Part shown: one piece after another, positions 18,165-27,262 of the stretch
Layout of the letters: each line of letters opens with the position of its first letter
How positions within the stretch are numbered: position 1 is the first letter of the stretch
Made by a program: the position numbers and the translations under genes
Source: Clostridium psychrophilum
GTDB taxonomy: Bacteria; Bacillota; Clostridia; Clostridiales; Clostridiaceae
Direction of reading: 5' to 3'
Length of the DNA: 54,142 nucleotides
Assembly: GCF_018861705.1 (NCBI RefSeq)
Contig: NZ_JAHLEC010000019.1
Span: 1 to 54,142 of the forward strand
The notes under the pieces: model-generated
The model's input: the letters and a program-made list of their open reading frames with translations, nothing else
Told to the model about the DNA's origin: nothing
The model's database searches: none

Positions 18165-19043
18165 ATGGTGGATTGTATTAAAAACATGCAAAAGAATAAC
18201 AAAAAATTTATAGATAATAATATGTATAATCCATTTTTATTAAAAGGGATGGAGGCTGCATTATATAGAATTGTTAAATCTATAAATGAGAGAGAAAAAA
18301 TTGTCCTCTATGGATTTTATGATGTTGATGGTATTACGGCAATTTCCTTATTGATGTTAGTACTTAAGTTTCTAAATGCAGATGTAGAGTATTTTATACC
18401 GAGTAAAATAAGTGAAAGTCGTGATTTGGTTGAAAAAGATATTACAGATCATATAAAATATTTTGGACCAGGGCTTATAATAACTTTAGGGTGTGGCATA
18501 AATTCTTACAATGAAGTAGAACTATGTAAACACATTGGAATTGATGTTATTATTACAGATTATCATCAACCTATTAAATATGTTCCGAGTACTATTGTTG
18601 TTAATCCAAAACAAAAAGGATGTAAATATCCATTCGAAGGATTATGTACATCAGGAATTACTTTTAAGCTAGCTCAAGCAATTTCATCATATTATAAAAT
18701 GGAATCTATAAACAAATATATGGACTTGGTAATGATAGGTACTATTTATAGCAAAACAAAGCTTGAAAGTGAAAACGAAATAATTGCAGACGTTGGTATA
18801 AAGCAACTAAAGTGTACAAACAATTATGGGATTTGTGCATTAATAAAAACTCACAATATTAAGATTATTGATGAAGACACAGTATTAAAGTTAGCATTAA
18901 AAGTAATGCCTACAATAAATCCTGTCGGAAGAATGGATAATGCTAAAATAGTTGTTGAGTTATTTATAACCTCAGATAAAAATAGGGCACTTCAGATATC
19001 AAAATATTTAGATAAAGAATCAAAGAATAGTGTTTTAACTTAA
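18165..19043 (+). CDS. Truncated, catalytically degenerate RecJ-like DHH protein
   Basis: This 292-aa protein is clearly related to the N-terminal DHH half of RecJ single-strand DNA exonuclease: the order DYDADG, D-C-G, DHH, NPKQ-x-C-YPF, GxxFKLAQA, GTIAD and GR-x-A can be followed. However, motif I reads GFYDVDG (50-56), motif II GCG (109-111) instead of D-C/T-G, motif III DYH (132-134) instead of DHH, and GTIYS (192-196) instead of GTIAD. Several metal ligands are therefore lost. It also ends where the DHHA1 half of a 560-800 aa RecJ should begin, and only 133 bases remain before apt, so that half is deleted. Frame and ribosome site (CGAGGAG) are intact. It may be a decaying gene or a repurposed pseudoenzyme. 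Confidence 0.75.
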   Translation: MVDCIKNMQKNNKKFIDNNMYNPFLLKGMEAALYRIVKSINEREKIVLYGFYDVDGITAISLLMLVLKFLNADVEYFIPSKISESRDLVEKDITDHIKYFGPGLIITLGCGINSYNEVELCKHIGIDVIITDYHQPIKYVPSTIVVNPKQKGCKYPFEGLCTSGITFKLAQAISSYYKMESINKYMDLVMIGTIYSKTKLESENEIIADVGIKQLKCTNNYGICALIKTHNIKIIDEDTVLKLALKVMPTINPVGRMDNAKIVVELFITSDKNRALQISKYLDKESKNSVLT

Positions 19044-19176
19044 TGAAGTACTTACATAATTTTTTCGTTGTATATATAAGACATTATAGTATATAATGTT
19101 TTGTACAAGTAAAAAATAAAAAGAATTTAAAGTTCGTCTGATTGTAGAATTTCATTTTATTTTAGGGGGAATAACC

Positions 19177-19695
19177 ATGGATTTAAAGGATAGCATTAGA
19201 ATAATAGAAAATTTTCCAAAAGATGGTATTAGTTTTAAAGATATAACTACATTATTGCAAGATGCAAGTGCACTTAAGTATACTATAGATAAAATGGTGT
19301 CATACTTAAAAGACAAACATGTAGATGTTATAGTAGGACCGGAAGCAAGAGGATTTTTATTTGGTGTACCTGTGGCTTATGGTCTTGGAGCAGGGTTTGT
19401 ACCAGTTAGAAAACCAGGTAAGCTTCCTGCTGAGACTTTAGAAATTGAGTATTCACTTGAATATGGCACAGATAAACTTGAAATTCATAAAGATGCCATA
19501 AAGCCTGGACAAAGAGTTGTGATAGTAGATGATTTACTTGCGACAGGAGGTACAGTTGTAGCAGTAACAAAACTCATAGAGCAAATGGGCGGTATTGTTG
19601 TTTCCTTAAATTTTGTAATTGAGTTAACAGATCTTAATGGAAAAGGTAGATTGCATGATTATAACATAATGTCACTTGTAAAATATAATAAATAA
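19177..19695 (+). CDS. apt: Adenine phosphoribosyltransferase
   Basis: This 172-aa purine salvage enzyme makes AMP from adenine and PRPP. The PRPP-binding motif [13 protein letters not shown] is near residues 117-129, and the family segments [12 protein letters not shown] and GPEARGF are present. Length is canonical. The start is ATG 19177 after TAGGGGGAA. It is placed between the RecJ-like gene and relA, the standard clostridial order, and is followed by a terminator hairpin at 19779. Confidence 0.97.
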   Translation: MDLKDSIRIIENFPKDGISFKDITTLLQDASALKYTIDKMVSYLKDKHVDVIVGPEARGFLFGVPVAYGLGAGFVPVRKPGKLPAETLEIEYSLEYGTDKLEIHKDAIKPGQRVVIVDDLLATGGTVVAVTKLIEQMGGIVVSLNFVIELTDLNGKGRLHDYNIMSLVKYNK

Positions 19696-19778
19696 TATCT
19701 ATTTAACTTAGTGAAGTGAGTTTTTAAATAAAATTGCATAAATCTACAAAATATTATATAATATTAGTAAAAAGTATT

Positions 19779-19804
19779 GGCTGGTTATTTAACCAGCCTT
19801 TGAT
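19779..19804 (+). terminator. Terminator between apt and relA
   Basis: An 8-bp G/C-containing stem (GGCTGGTT, 19779-19786, with 19791-19798) and a 4-nt loop are followed by TTTGATTTT. It lies 24 bases upstream of the relA start, so it may also attenuate relA readthrough. Confidence 0.75.
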
Positions 19805-19822
19805 TTTAGGAGTGTATAAGCC

Positions 19823-22003
19823 ATGTTGGAAAAATTGTTACATAAAATTGAAAATAATTGTAATACTGTAGACAAAGATCTCATTATAAAGGCTTTTAAT
19901 TTTTCTTATGCTGCGCATAAAGAACAAAAGAGAGAGTCGGGGGAGCCTTATATTGTGCACCCATTAGAAGTAGCATGTATACTAGCCGAAATGGGACTTG
20001 ATACTAGCACAATTATTGCTGGCTTACTTCATGATGTAATTGAAGATACTGTATACACTTTTGAAGATATAGAAAAAGAGTTTAATGTAGAAGTTGCAAA
20101 TTTAGTTGAAGGTGTAACTAAACTTGGTCTTATAAAATATAAGACTAAGGAAGAGGAACAGGCTGATAATGTTCGTAAAATGCTACTTGCTATGGCAAAG
20201 GATATTAGAGTTATACTTATAAAACTTGCAGATAGACTTCATAATATGCGCACATTAAAATATATGCCTCTTGCAAAACAAAAACAAAAGGCAAAAGAAA
20301 CTTTGGATATTTATGCACCACTTGCTCACAGACTTGGAATGTCTAAGATTAAGTGGGAGCTTGAGGACCTATCTTTAAGGTATCTAAATCCAAATGAATA
20401 TTATAATTTAGTGAGGAAAATTGCAGAAAAAAGAGTTGAGAGAGAAGCGAACATAAAAAATATAATACTGGAATTAAAGCATAATTTAAATAGTGTTGGA
20501 ATAGAATCTGATATTGATGGTAGACCAAAACATTTTTACAGCATTTACAGAAAAATGGTTACTAAAAATAAGACTTTAGATCAAGTTTTTGATTTAACTG
20601 CTGTTCGAATCTTAGTTAAAGATATTGGAAGTTGCTATGCCGCACTTGGCATAGTACATACAGTTTATAAACCAATTCCAGGAAGATTTAAAGACTATAT
20701 TGCAATGCCAAAACCAAATATGTACCAATCCTTGCATTCAACTGTAATAGGACCCCACGGAAAACCTTTTGAGATTCAAATAAGAACTTATGAAATGCAC
20801 AAAACTGCAGAGTATGGTATAGCAGCTCATTGGAAATATAAAGAGGGCGCTGAAAATAATGAAGATGGAAATCTTGATTCTAAACTTTCCTGGTTAAAAG
20901 ATATTCTTGAATGGCAAGGAGAAACTTTTGATGCTGAGGAGTTCATGGAAGGTTTTAAAATTGATTTGTTTTCAGATGAAGTTTTTGTGTTTTCGCCAAA
21001 GGGAGAAGTAATTAATTTGCCACTTGATGCGACTCCGATTGATTTTGCATACAGAATTCATACAGATGTAGGCCATAAGTGTATTGGTGCTAAGGTTAAT
21101 GGAAAAATGGTACCATTAGAATATCATTTAAAAACGGGTGAGATAGTTGAAATTTTAACTTCACCTACTGCTAAGGGCCCTAATATCGATTGGCTTAATA
21201 TTACTAAAAGTAATCAAGCTAAAAGCAAAATTAAATCTTGGTTTAAAAGGGCAAAACGTGATGAGAGTATTGAGAAAGGTAAAGAGTTATTAGAAAGAGA
21301 ATCTAAAAGGCAAGAATATAATTTTGGGGAGATTGCTAAGGGTGATGCGATAGAAAAAATATACAAAAAATATAATTTTAGAACTTTAGATGATTTATTT
21401 GCTTATGTAGGAGTTGGAGATATTATGCCATCTACTGTAGTTAATAGATTAAGAGAAGTTTTTGAAAAGAAAAACAAAGAAAATATGACTGTTGAAGAAA
21501 TTGAGCAAAATATAGCAAAAGGTACTAATAAAGATGAAAAAAAGAAAATGGATTATCAAGGGTTAATAGTTAAAGGTGAAGGAAATGTTCTTGTAAGGTT
21601 CGCTAAATGTTGTAACCCAGTTCCTGGAGATGCAATAATAGGATATATAACTAAAGGACGTGGAGTTTCTGTTCACAGACGGGATTGTAAGAACATTGAG
21701 GCACTTACAAAAAATGATGTAAACAAAGTGGTTGAGGTAAGCTGGGGAGCTTCTGAGGGAAAAGACTATATTACTGAAATTGAAATCAAAGCAGATGATA
21801 GATATGGTTTATTGTCGAACATAATGGAAGTAATAACACTTACAAAAACACAGTTATACTCAATAAATGCAAAAACTCTAAAAAATAATGTAGCTGTTAT
21901 AAATATAAAACTTAAGGTTGCTGGTGTTGAAAATTTGAAAGAATTACTTAAGAAAATGAATAGATTGACTGGTGTAATAGAAGTTTATAGAATTAAAAAC
22001 TAA
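19823..22003 (+). CDS. relA: Bifunctional (p)ppGpp synthetase/hydrolase
   Basis: This 726-aa long RelA/SpoT homolog controls the stringent response. It has an HD hydrolase domain (HPLEVA ... GLLHDVIEDT, residues 46-78), the synthetase domain with RPKHFYSIYRKM near 233 (RxKD-type region of bifunctional enzymes), a TGS domain (VFSPKGEVINLP, about 390), a conserved Cys region (FAKCCNPVPGD, about 593) and a C-terminal ACT domain (about 650-726). The start is ATG 19823 after AGGAGTG. It heads an apparent run with dtd, the MBL hydrolase and hemZ. Confidence 0.97.
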   Translation: MLEKLLHKIENNCNTVDKDLIIKAFNFSYAAHKEQKRESGEPYIVHPLEVACILAEMGLDTSTIIAGLLHDVIEDTVYTFEDIEKEFNVEVANLVEGVTKLGLIKYKTKEEEQADNVRKMLLAMAKDIRVILIKLADRLHNMRTLKYMPLAKQKQKAKETLDIYAPLAHRLGMSKIKWELEDLSLRYLNPNEYYNLVRKIAEKRVEREANIKNIILELKHNLNSVGIESDIDGRPKHFYSIYRKMVTKNKTLDQVFDLTAVRILVKDIGSCYAALGIVHTVYKPIPGRFKDYIAMPKPNMYQSLHSTVIGPHGKPFEIQIRTYEMHKTAEYGIAAHWKYKEGAENNEDGNLDSKLSWLKDILEWQGETFDAEEFMEGFKIDLFSDEVFVFSPKGEVINLPLDATPIDFAYRIHTDVGHKCIGAKVNGKMVPLEYHLKTGEIVEILTSPTAKGPNIDWLNITKSNQAKSKIKSWFKRAKRDESIEKGKELLERESKRQEYNFGEIAKGDAIEKIYKKYNFRTLDDLFAYVGVGDIMPSTVVNRLREVFEKKNKENMTVEEIEQNIAKGTNKDEKKKMDYQGLIVKGEGNVLVRFAKCCNPVPGDAIIGYITKGRGVSVHRRDCKNIEALTKNDVNKVVEVSWGASEGKDYITEIEIKADDRYGLLSNIMEVITLTKTQLYSINAKTLKNNVAVINIKLKVAGVENLKELLKKMNRLTGVIEVYRIKN

Positions 22004-22039
22004 TTGAAAAGATCTATTTAATTTGGGAGATGAGTATTT

Positions 22040-22477
22040 ATGAGAGCAGTAGTTCAAAGAGTTAAATCTTCAAAAGTTGAGATAGATGGAAAATTAATTA
22101 GTGAAATAGGTAATGGATTAAATGTATTGCTTGGAATATGTGAGGGTGATACACAAGAAGATATAAAATATTTAAGAGATAAAATATTAAATTTGAGAAT
22201 TTTTGATGAAGACGGAAAAATGAATTTATCTCTATTAGATATCAAAGGAGAACTTCTTATAGTTTCTCAGTTCACATTATATGGTGATTGTAGAAAGGGA
22301 AGAAGACCTAATTTTATGAAAGCACTTGGTGGAGAACAATCTAAAATTTTATATATAGAATTTGTAAAGCAATGCAAAGAAGTGTTAGGTGAAGTTAAAA
22401 CTGGAGAATTCGGAGAAGATATGCAGGTATATATACAAAACGATGGACCAGTAACACTACTGTTAGAGAGCAAGTAA
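22040..22477 (+). CDS. dtd: D-aminoacyl-tRNA deacylase
   Basis: This 145-aa homodimeric enzyme removes D-amino acids, and Gly mischarged on tRNA-Ala, from tRNA. Diagnostic motifs SQFTLYGD (about 75-82) and the cross-subunit GPVT ([11 protein letters not shown], about 134-144) are present. The start is ATG 22040, 36 bases after relA, with GGGAGATGAG upstream. The relA-dtd pairing is widespread in Firmicutes. Confidence 0.96.
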   Translation: MRAVVQRVKSSKVEIDGKLISEIGNGLNVLLGICEGDTQEDIKYLRDKILNLRIFDEDGKMNLSLLDIKGELLIVSQFTLYGDCRKGRRPNFMKALGGEQSKILYIEFVKQCKEVLGEVKTGEFGEDMQVYIQNDGPVTLLLESK

Positions 22478-22496
22478 AAGCTTTAGGAGGTATAAA

Positions 22497-23102
22497 ATGG
22501 TAATAAAAAAAATTGTTACAGGAGTATATCAAGCTAACTGTTATGTAATAATGGATAAGAATACCAATGAAGCAATAGTAATAGACCCGGGTGGTAATGT
22601 GGATGATATTGTTAGAGTTATAGATTCCCTAAAGGCAAAGGTAAAATATATACTTTTGACACATGGACATTCAGATCATACATCAGGTGTTGCAGAGTTA
22701 AAATCTATAACAAAGGCAGTAGTATGTATAAGCAAAACAGATGAGGATCTTATTGCTAAAGGTGCTGAATTATTTGGACCTCTTATTGAAGAAGGAGCCG
22801 ATAAATTATTAAAGGATGGAGATATAATAACTATATCCAACTTGAAGATTAAATGTATTGATACACCAGGACATTCTCCAGGAGGAATGAGTTTTTTAAT
22901 AAATAATTCTGCTTTCACTGGGGATACTCTTTTTGAAGGTTCAATAGGAAGAACAGATTTAACTGGTGGAAATTTTAATGCTATAATTAATAGTATTAAA
23001 TCAAAGCTTTTATGTCTTGATGATGAGACTATAGTGTATCCAGGCCACGGATCATATACTACAATAGGTAATGAAAAGTTATATAATTCATTTCTCACAT
23101 GA
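22497..23102 (+). CDS. MBL-fold metallo-hydrolase (glyoxalase II-like)
   Basis: This 201-aa protein carries the metallo-beta-lactamase signature THGHSDH (about 57-63), a further metal ligand His in DTPGHSPGG (about 125), an Asp in FTGDTLFEGSIGR (about 142) and a final His in VYPGHGS (about 181). It resembles the YcbL/YqgX branch of GloB-type hydrolases, which probably cleave thioesters or related small molecules. The start is ATG 22497 after TAGGAGG, 19 bases from dtd. The exact substrate is unknown. Confidence 0.9.
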   Translation: MVIKKIVTGVYQANCYVIMDKNTNEAIVIDPGGNVDDIVRVIDSLKAKVKYILLTHGHSDHTSGVAELKSITKAVVCISKTDEDLIAKGAELFGPLIEEGADKLLKDGDIITISNLKIKCIDTPGHSPGGMSFLINNSAFTGDTLFEGSIGRTDLTGGNFNAIINSIKSKLLCLDDETIVYPGHGSYTTIGNEKLYNSFLT

Positions 23103-23160
23103 TTAATGTAGAGTAAAATAATACTAAAATATATACACTATATTTTATTAAGGAGTTAAA

Positions 23161-24588
23161 ATGATTAAGGTAAAATTAAATAATGAACAATTTAATTATG
23201 ATGTATATCAAATGATAAATCTATTCTATCTTTTACCTGATATTAAATTTGTAGAAGATGATTATGATTTTGATATTACCGTAAAAGAAGATACAATAGA
23301 AATCAAAAAAGAGTCTGAAATTTTTGTGTATACAATTAATAAGTCCAATAAAATTAAAGAAGAAGTTAAAAAAGCAGTGTTTTTGTATTTTTCAAAAAAT
23401 ACAACTAAGGAACTTCCATGGGGTACTTTAATAGGAATAAGGCCTTCTAAAAAAGCTCTTGAGCTTCTAGAAAATGGATTTTCTGATGATGCTATAATAG
23501 CAGATTTTAAAGATAAACATATTGTGAGAAAAGATAAGGCTCAACTTTGTATTGATGTTGCAAAGTTTGAAAAAAGCATTGTCAATAAAGATAAGAACAG
23601 TATAAGCGTTTATATTGGAATGCCTTTTTGTCCCACGCGTTGTGTATATTGTTCATTTGCCTCAAATCCGATTTCAAAATGTAAAGACATAGTAGATCCT
23701 TATCTTGATGCTTTATCTCATGAAATTAGTAGAATAGGTAACTATGTAAAAGAAAAAAAGCTTAATATAGAATGTGTTTATTTTGGTGGGGGAACCCCAA
23801 CTTCTGTGAATGATGAGCAATTTAAATTTATTATGAAATGTATTTATGAAGCTTTTACAAAGCATAATGATGTTAAAGAATTTACAGTGGAATGTGGAAG
23901 ACCAGATAGCATAACCATTTTAAAGTTGAAGACTATGAAAAAATATGGGGTAGATAGGATAAGTATCAATCCGCAAACTATGAATGATGACACATTAAAA
24001 TTAATTGGGAGAAGTCATTCTGTAAATGATGTTATTGAAAAATTTAATATGGCTAGAGAATTAGGTTTTGACAATATAAACATGGATTTAATAGTAGGAC
24101 TTCCAGGTGAAAAAATGTCACATATTATAAAAACATGTGATAAAATATTTGATCTTAAACCTGACAGTATTACTATTCATGGAATGACAATAAAAAGAGC
24201 CTCAAGGCTTCATGAAAATATGCTTAACAATTATAAATTCGTAATTCCAGCTCAAGATGAGTTAAATAAAATGTATGAGCTTACGGCTCAATTATCTAAA
24301 AAACTTGATATGAAACCTTATTATATGTACAGACAGAAAAATATGGTGGGAAGTATGGAGAATGTTGGATATACTAGGCTAGGTAAAGAGGGAATATACA
24401 ATATTCAAATGATTGAAGAAAAACAAACAGTTATTGCACTTGGTGCAGATGCAGTTTGTAAAGTCGTTTTTCTTGAGGAGAACAGGCATGAAAGATTTGC
24501 TAATGTTAAAGATGTTCGTGAGTACATAAAAAGAGTAGATGAGATGATAGAAAAGAAGATTGTCTTGCTAGAAACTTTATATAACTAA
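23161..24588 (+). CDS. hemZ: Coproporphyrinogen III dehydrogenase-like radical SAM protein HemZ
   Basis: This 475-aa radical SAM protein has the cluster motif Cys157-x3-Cys161-x2-Cys164 (CPTRCVYC) followed by FGGGTPTS near residue 200 and MDLIVGLPGE near 303, all features of the HemN/HemW/HemZ family. The extended N-terminal region of 150 residues is typical of HemZ. The name implies oxygen-independent coproporphyrinogen III decarboxylation, but many relatives are HemW-like heme chaperones, so activity is not proven. The start is ATG 23161 after AAGGAG. In most clostridia hisS follows; here aspS comes next directly. Confidence 0.88.
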   Translation: MIKVKLNNEQFNYDVYQMINLFYLLPDIKFVEDDYDFDITVKEDTIEIKKESEIFVYTINKSNKIKEEVKKAVFLYFSKNTTKELPWGTLIGIRPSKKALELLENGFSDDAIIADFKDKHIVRKDKAQLCIDVAKFEKSIVNKDKNSISVYIGMPFCPTRCVYCSFASNPISKCKDIVDPYLDALSHEISRIGNYVKEKKLNIECVYFGGGTPTSVNDEQFKFIMKCIYEAFTKHNDVKEFTVECGRPDSITILKLKTMKKYGVDRISINPQTMNDDTLKLIGRSHSVNDVIEKFNMARELGFDNINMDLIVGLPGEKMSHIIKTCDKIFDLKPDSITIHGMTIKRASRLHENMLNNYKFVIPAQDELNKMYELTAQLSKKLDMKPYYMYRQKNMVGSMENVGYTRLGKEGIYNIQMIEEKQTVIALGADAVCKVVFLEENRHERFANVKDVREYIKRVDEMIEKKIVLLETLYN

Positions 24589-24680
24589 TATAATAGTAGT
24601 CTAATAATACATAGTAATAAATTATATAACTTAACAGAAAGTGTTAATATAATTAAGGTTAAGGAAGGAAGAAGATAAAA

Positions 24681-26462
24681 ATGGCAGAATCATTAAATGG
24701 TTTAAAGAGAACCAATATGTGTGGTGATCTCAGAGAATCACACATATCAAACATAATAACAGTAATGGGCTGGGTTCAAAGGAAAAGAAACCTAGGAGGA
24801 CTTATTTTTGTTGATTTAAGAGATAGAACAGGAATATTACAATTAGTGTTTGGCGAAGAAATAAATAAAGAAGCATTTCTAAAAGCTGATTTAGTAAAAC
24901 CGGAGTATTGTATTGCGGTAACTGGTGAACTTGTTAAAAGACAATCACCAAATAAAAAGTTACCAACAGGACTTGTAGAGGTTAATAGTCAAAACATAAA
25001 GATATTATCTGAATCGGAAACTCCACCTATATACATAAAGGAAGGGCTGGATGCATCAGAAAATGTACGCCTAAAATATAGATATCTTGATTTAAGAAGA
25101 CCAGATATGCAAAAAATATTTATGATACGTCATAAAACATCTAAAGTTGTTAGAGACTTTTTAGATGAGAATGGTTTTTTAGAAATAGAAACACCAATAC
25201 TTACAAAAAGTACTCCTGAGGGAGCTCGTGATTATTTAGTTCCAAGTAGAAATTATCCAGGTAAGTTTTATGCACTTCCACAATCGCCACAATTGTTTAA
25301 GCAATTATTAATGGTGTCTGGATATGATAAGTACTTTCAAATGGCACGTTGTTTTAGAGATGAAGATTTAAGAGCTAATAGACAACCAGAGTTTACACAA
25401 ATAGATATGGAAATGTCTTTTGTTGAAGAAGAAGATGTTATGGCTATAAATGAGGCCTTAATTAAAAAAGTATTTAAAGAAGTAATAAATGAGGATGTTG
25501 TGCTTCCTATAAAAAGAATACTTTATAAAGATGCTTTAGAGAAATATGGTTCAGATAAACCTGATTTAAGATTTAAAATGGAAATTAATAATATTACAAA
25601 TGAAGTAAAAGATTGTGAATTTGTAGTATTTAAAAGTGCTATAGATAATGGTGGTTCAGTAAGAGCTATCAAGGTTGATAATGCTGCAGATATGGGAAGA
25701 AAGAAATTAGATAAATTAGGGGAATTTGTTAAAACATACAAAGCAAGAGGACTTGCGTATATAGCATGTAAAGAGGGAGGAATTAAATCACCTATAGCTA
25801 AGTTTTTGAGTGAAACTCAAATGCAGTCGATTTTAAATAAGGTTGATGCAAAAACTGGTGATTTAGTTCTTATAGTTGCTGATAAGGATAATATTGCGTT
25901 ACATGCTTTAGGTGCTTTAAGATTGCAAGTAGCTAAAGAATTAGAAATATTAAAAGATAACAAGGAATTTAATTTTGTATGGGTTACGCAGTTCCCATTA
26001 TTTGATTATAGTGAAGAAGAAAATCGATATATTGCAGCACACCATCCCTTCACAATGCCTATGGATGAAGATCTTAAGTATTTAGAGTCAGATCCAGGTA
26101 GAGTTCGTGCTAAAGCCTATGATATAGTATTAAATGGAGAAGAATTAGGCGGAGGAAGCATAAGAATACATAACTCGGAGCTCCAAGAAACTATGTTTAA
26201 AGTTTTAGGTTTTACTAGAGAAAAGGCATGGGCAAGATTTGGATTTTTACTAGAAGCATTTAAATTTGGACCACCACCTCACGGCGGCCTTGCTTTTGGG
26301 TTAGATAGAATGATAATGTTTTTAGCAGGAACAGATAATATTAAAGATGTAATTGCATTTCCAAAAAATCAAAATGCTTACTGTCCAATGAGTGAAGCTC
26401 CAAACATGGTCGATGACAAACAACTCAAAGAACTTGGTATTTCAAAAACAGAGGAAAAGTAG
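24681..26462 (+). CDS. aspS: Aspartyl-tRNA synthetase (AspRS)
   Basis: This 593-aa class II synthetase has an N-terminal OB-fold anticodon domain (about 1-105), the class II motif 2 region (FRDEDLRANRQPEFTQIDMEMS, about 222-243), a bacterial-type GAD insertion (about 300-420) and motif 3 (GGLAFGLDRMIMFLAG, about 535-550). Whether it is discriminating (Asp only) or also charges tRNA-Asn depends on gatCAB, which is not in this window. The start is ATG 24681 after AAGGAAGG. The 92-base gap upstream holds no T-box. Confidence 0.96.
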   Translation: MAESLNGLKRTNMCGDLRESHISNIITVMGWVQRKRNLGGLIFVDLRDRTGILQLVFGEEINKEAFLKADLVKPEYCIAVTGELVKRQSPNKKLPTGLVEVNSQNIKILSESETPPIYIKEGLDASENVRLKYRYLDLRRPDMQKIFMIRHKTSKVVRDFLDENGFLEIETPILTKSTPEGARDYLVPSRNYPGKFYALPQSPQLFKQLLMVSGYDKYFQMARCFRDEDLRANRQPEFTQIDMEMSFVEEEDVMAINEALIKKVFKEVINEDVVLPIKRILYKDALEKYGSDKPDLRFKMEINNITNEVKDCEFVVFKSAIDNGGSVRAIKVDNAADMGRKKLDKLGEFVKTYKARGLAYIACKEGGIKSPIAKFLSETQMQSILNKVDAKTGDLVLIVADKDNIALHALGALRLQVAKELEILKDNKEFNFVWVTQFPLFDYSEEENRYIAAHHPFTMPMDEDLKYLESDPGRVRAKAYDIVLNGEELGGGSIRIHNSELQETMFKVLGFTREKAWARFGFLLEAFKFGPPPHGGLAFGLDRMIMFLAGTDNIKDVIAFPKNQNAYCPMSEAPNMVDDKQLKELGISKTEEK

Positions 26463-26516
26463 AATACTGATTGTTATTTATGTTAATGTGCCTATATTAT
26501 GTATGGGAGTGGTGAA

Positions 26517-26804
26517 ATGACAATGGTCAAAGATAAACCAATGGATGATGAGCATATGAAAAATATTCAAGTAAGATTAAGAAAAATTGAAGGTCAGGTT
26601 AAAGGTATAGAAAAGATGGTTACAAGTGAAGCTTGCTGCAAAAACATATTAGTTCAGGTTGCTGCTGTAAGAGCTGCCATGAATAAAGTTGGTGGGCTTG
26701 TACTTGAAAGATATACTAAGAAGTGTCTTGTTTGTGAGGATAATGAGGAAGAAAAAGAAAAGATTGAAGAACTTGTCTCAACTTTCATGATGTTTTTAAA
26801 ATAA
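26517..26804 (+). CDS. CsoR/CstR family transcriptional repressor (DUF156)
   Basis: This 95-aa all-helical DNA-binding repressor belongs to the family sensing Cu(I), Ni(II), formaldehyde or reactive sulfur species. The family core IEGQVKGI...CCKNILVQVAAVRAAMNKVG is present. Compared with Cu-sensing CsoR (Cys-His-Cys), Cys41 and Cys70 are kept but the His position is Tyr66, so a two-Cys, CstR-like reactive-sulfur sensing role is as likely as copper sensing. Extra Cys residues lie at 40 and 73. I start at ATG 26517 after GGAGTGGTGA. No copper or sulfur target gene is adjacent. Confidence 0.88.
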   Translation: MTMVKDKPMDDEHMKNIQVRLRKIEGQVKGIEKMVTSEACCKNILVQVAAVRAAMNKVGGLVLERYTKKCLVCEDNEEEKEKIEELVSTFMMFLK

Positions 26805-26854
26805 AAAAATAAAGAAGTAAAATTTGAAATCAAATTTTACTTCTTTATTTTTTT
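26803..26854. terminator. Bidirectional terminator (CsoR-like gene / thrE)
   Basis: A perfect 24-bp inverted repeat (26803-26826 with 26831-26854) with a 4-nt loop has A and T runs on either side. It serves both converging genes; the minus-strand exporter stop codon lies inside the stem. Confidence 0.88.
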
Positions 26855-27262
26855 GAAAATGGTACTTATGGATGCTACAAGTACTATTCCAACAGCAATT
26901 GCACCAGCACTAAATAATGTTTCGGCTCCTTTAGCTAATGCAACATTAAGGTTACCTTTCACTGCTTCAAGAGTAGCATAGTACATACCACCACCAGGCA
27001 CAAGGGGTATAATTGCACAAATTGTAAACATAGTTACAGGATTTTTATATATTCTAGCCATTATTTCTGAGTATATGCTTCCAACCATTGAAGCGAGAAA
27101 TAATGAAAAAACAATGGATGGTTGTAGTCTTCCGGAAATAAGGTAAGTTAGCCAGGCAAGTCCACCTCCAAGTGATGCAATAATTAAAAGTTTACCACGA
27201 ATATTAAAAAGTATTCCAAAACCAAGAGAACTTAAAAAAGCATAAAAAGAATTAAGGATCAT
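26837..27262 (-). CDS. ThrE/YjjB-type exporter small subunit (DUF3815)
   Basis: This 141-aa integral membrane protein with about four helices matches the small half of the split threonine/serine exporter family (YjjB-like, DUF3815). In Corynebacterium both halves are one protein, ThrE; in E. coli YjjP and YjjB act together as a succinate exporter. I start at ATG 27262, which overlaps the stop of the upstream gene as ATGA, with GGAGG eleven bases upstream. The longer frame to 27292 is not supported. The substrate (amino acid or dicarboxylate) is not determinable. Confidence 0.88.
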   Translation of the reverse strand: MILNSFYAFLSSLGFGILFNIRGKLLIIASLGGGLAWLTYLISGRLQPSIVFSLFLASMVGSIYSEIMARIYKNPVTMFTICAIIPLVPGGGMYYATLEAVKGNLNVALAKGAETLFSAGAIAVGIVLVASISTIFKKIKK

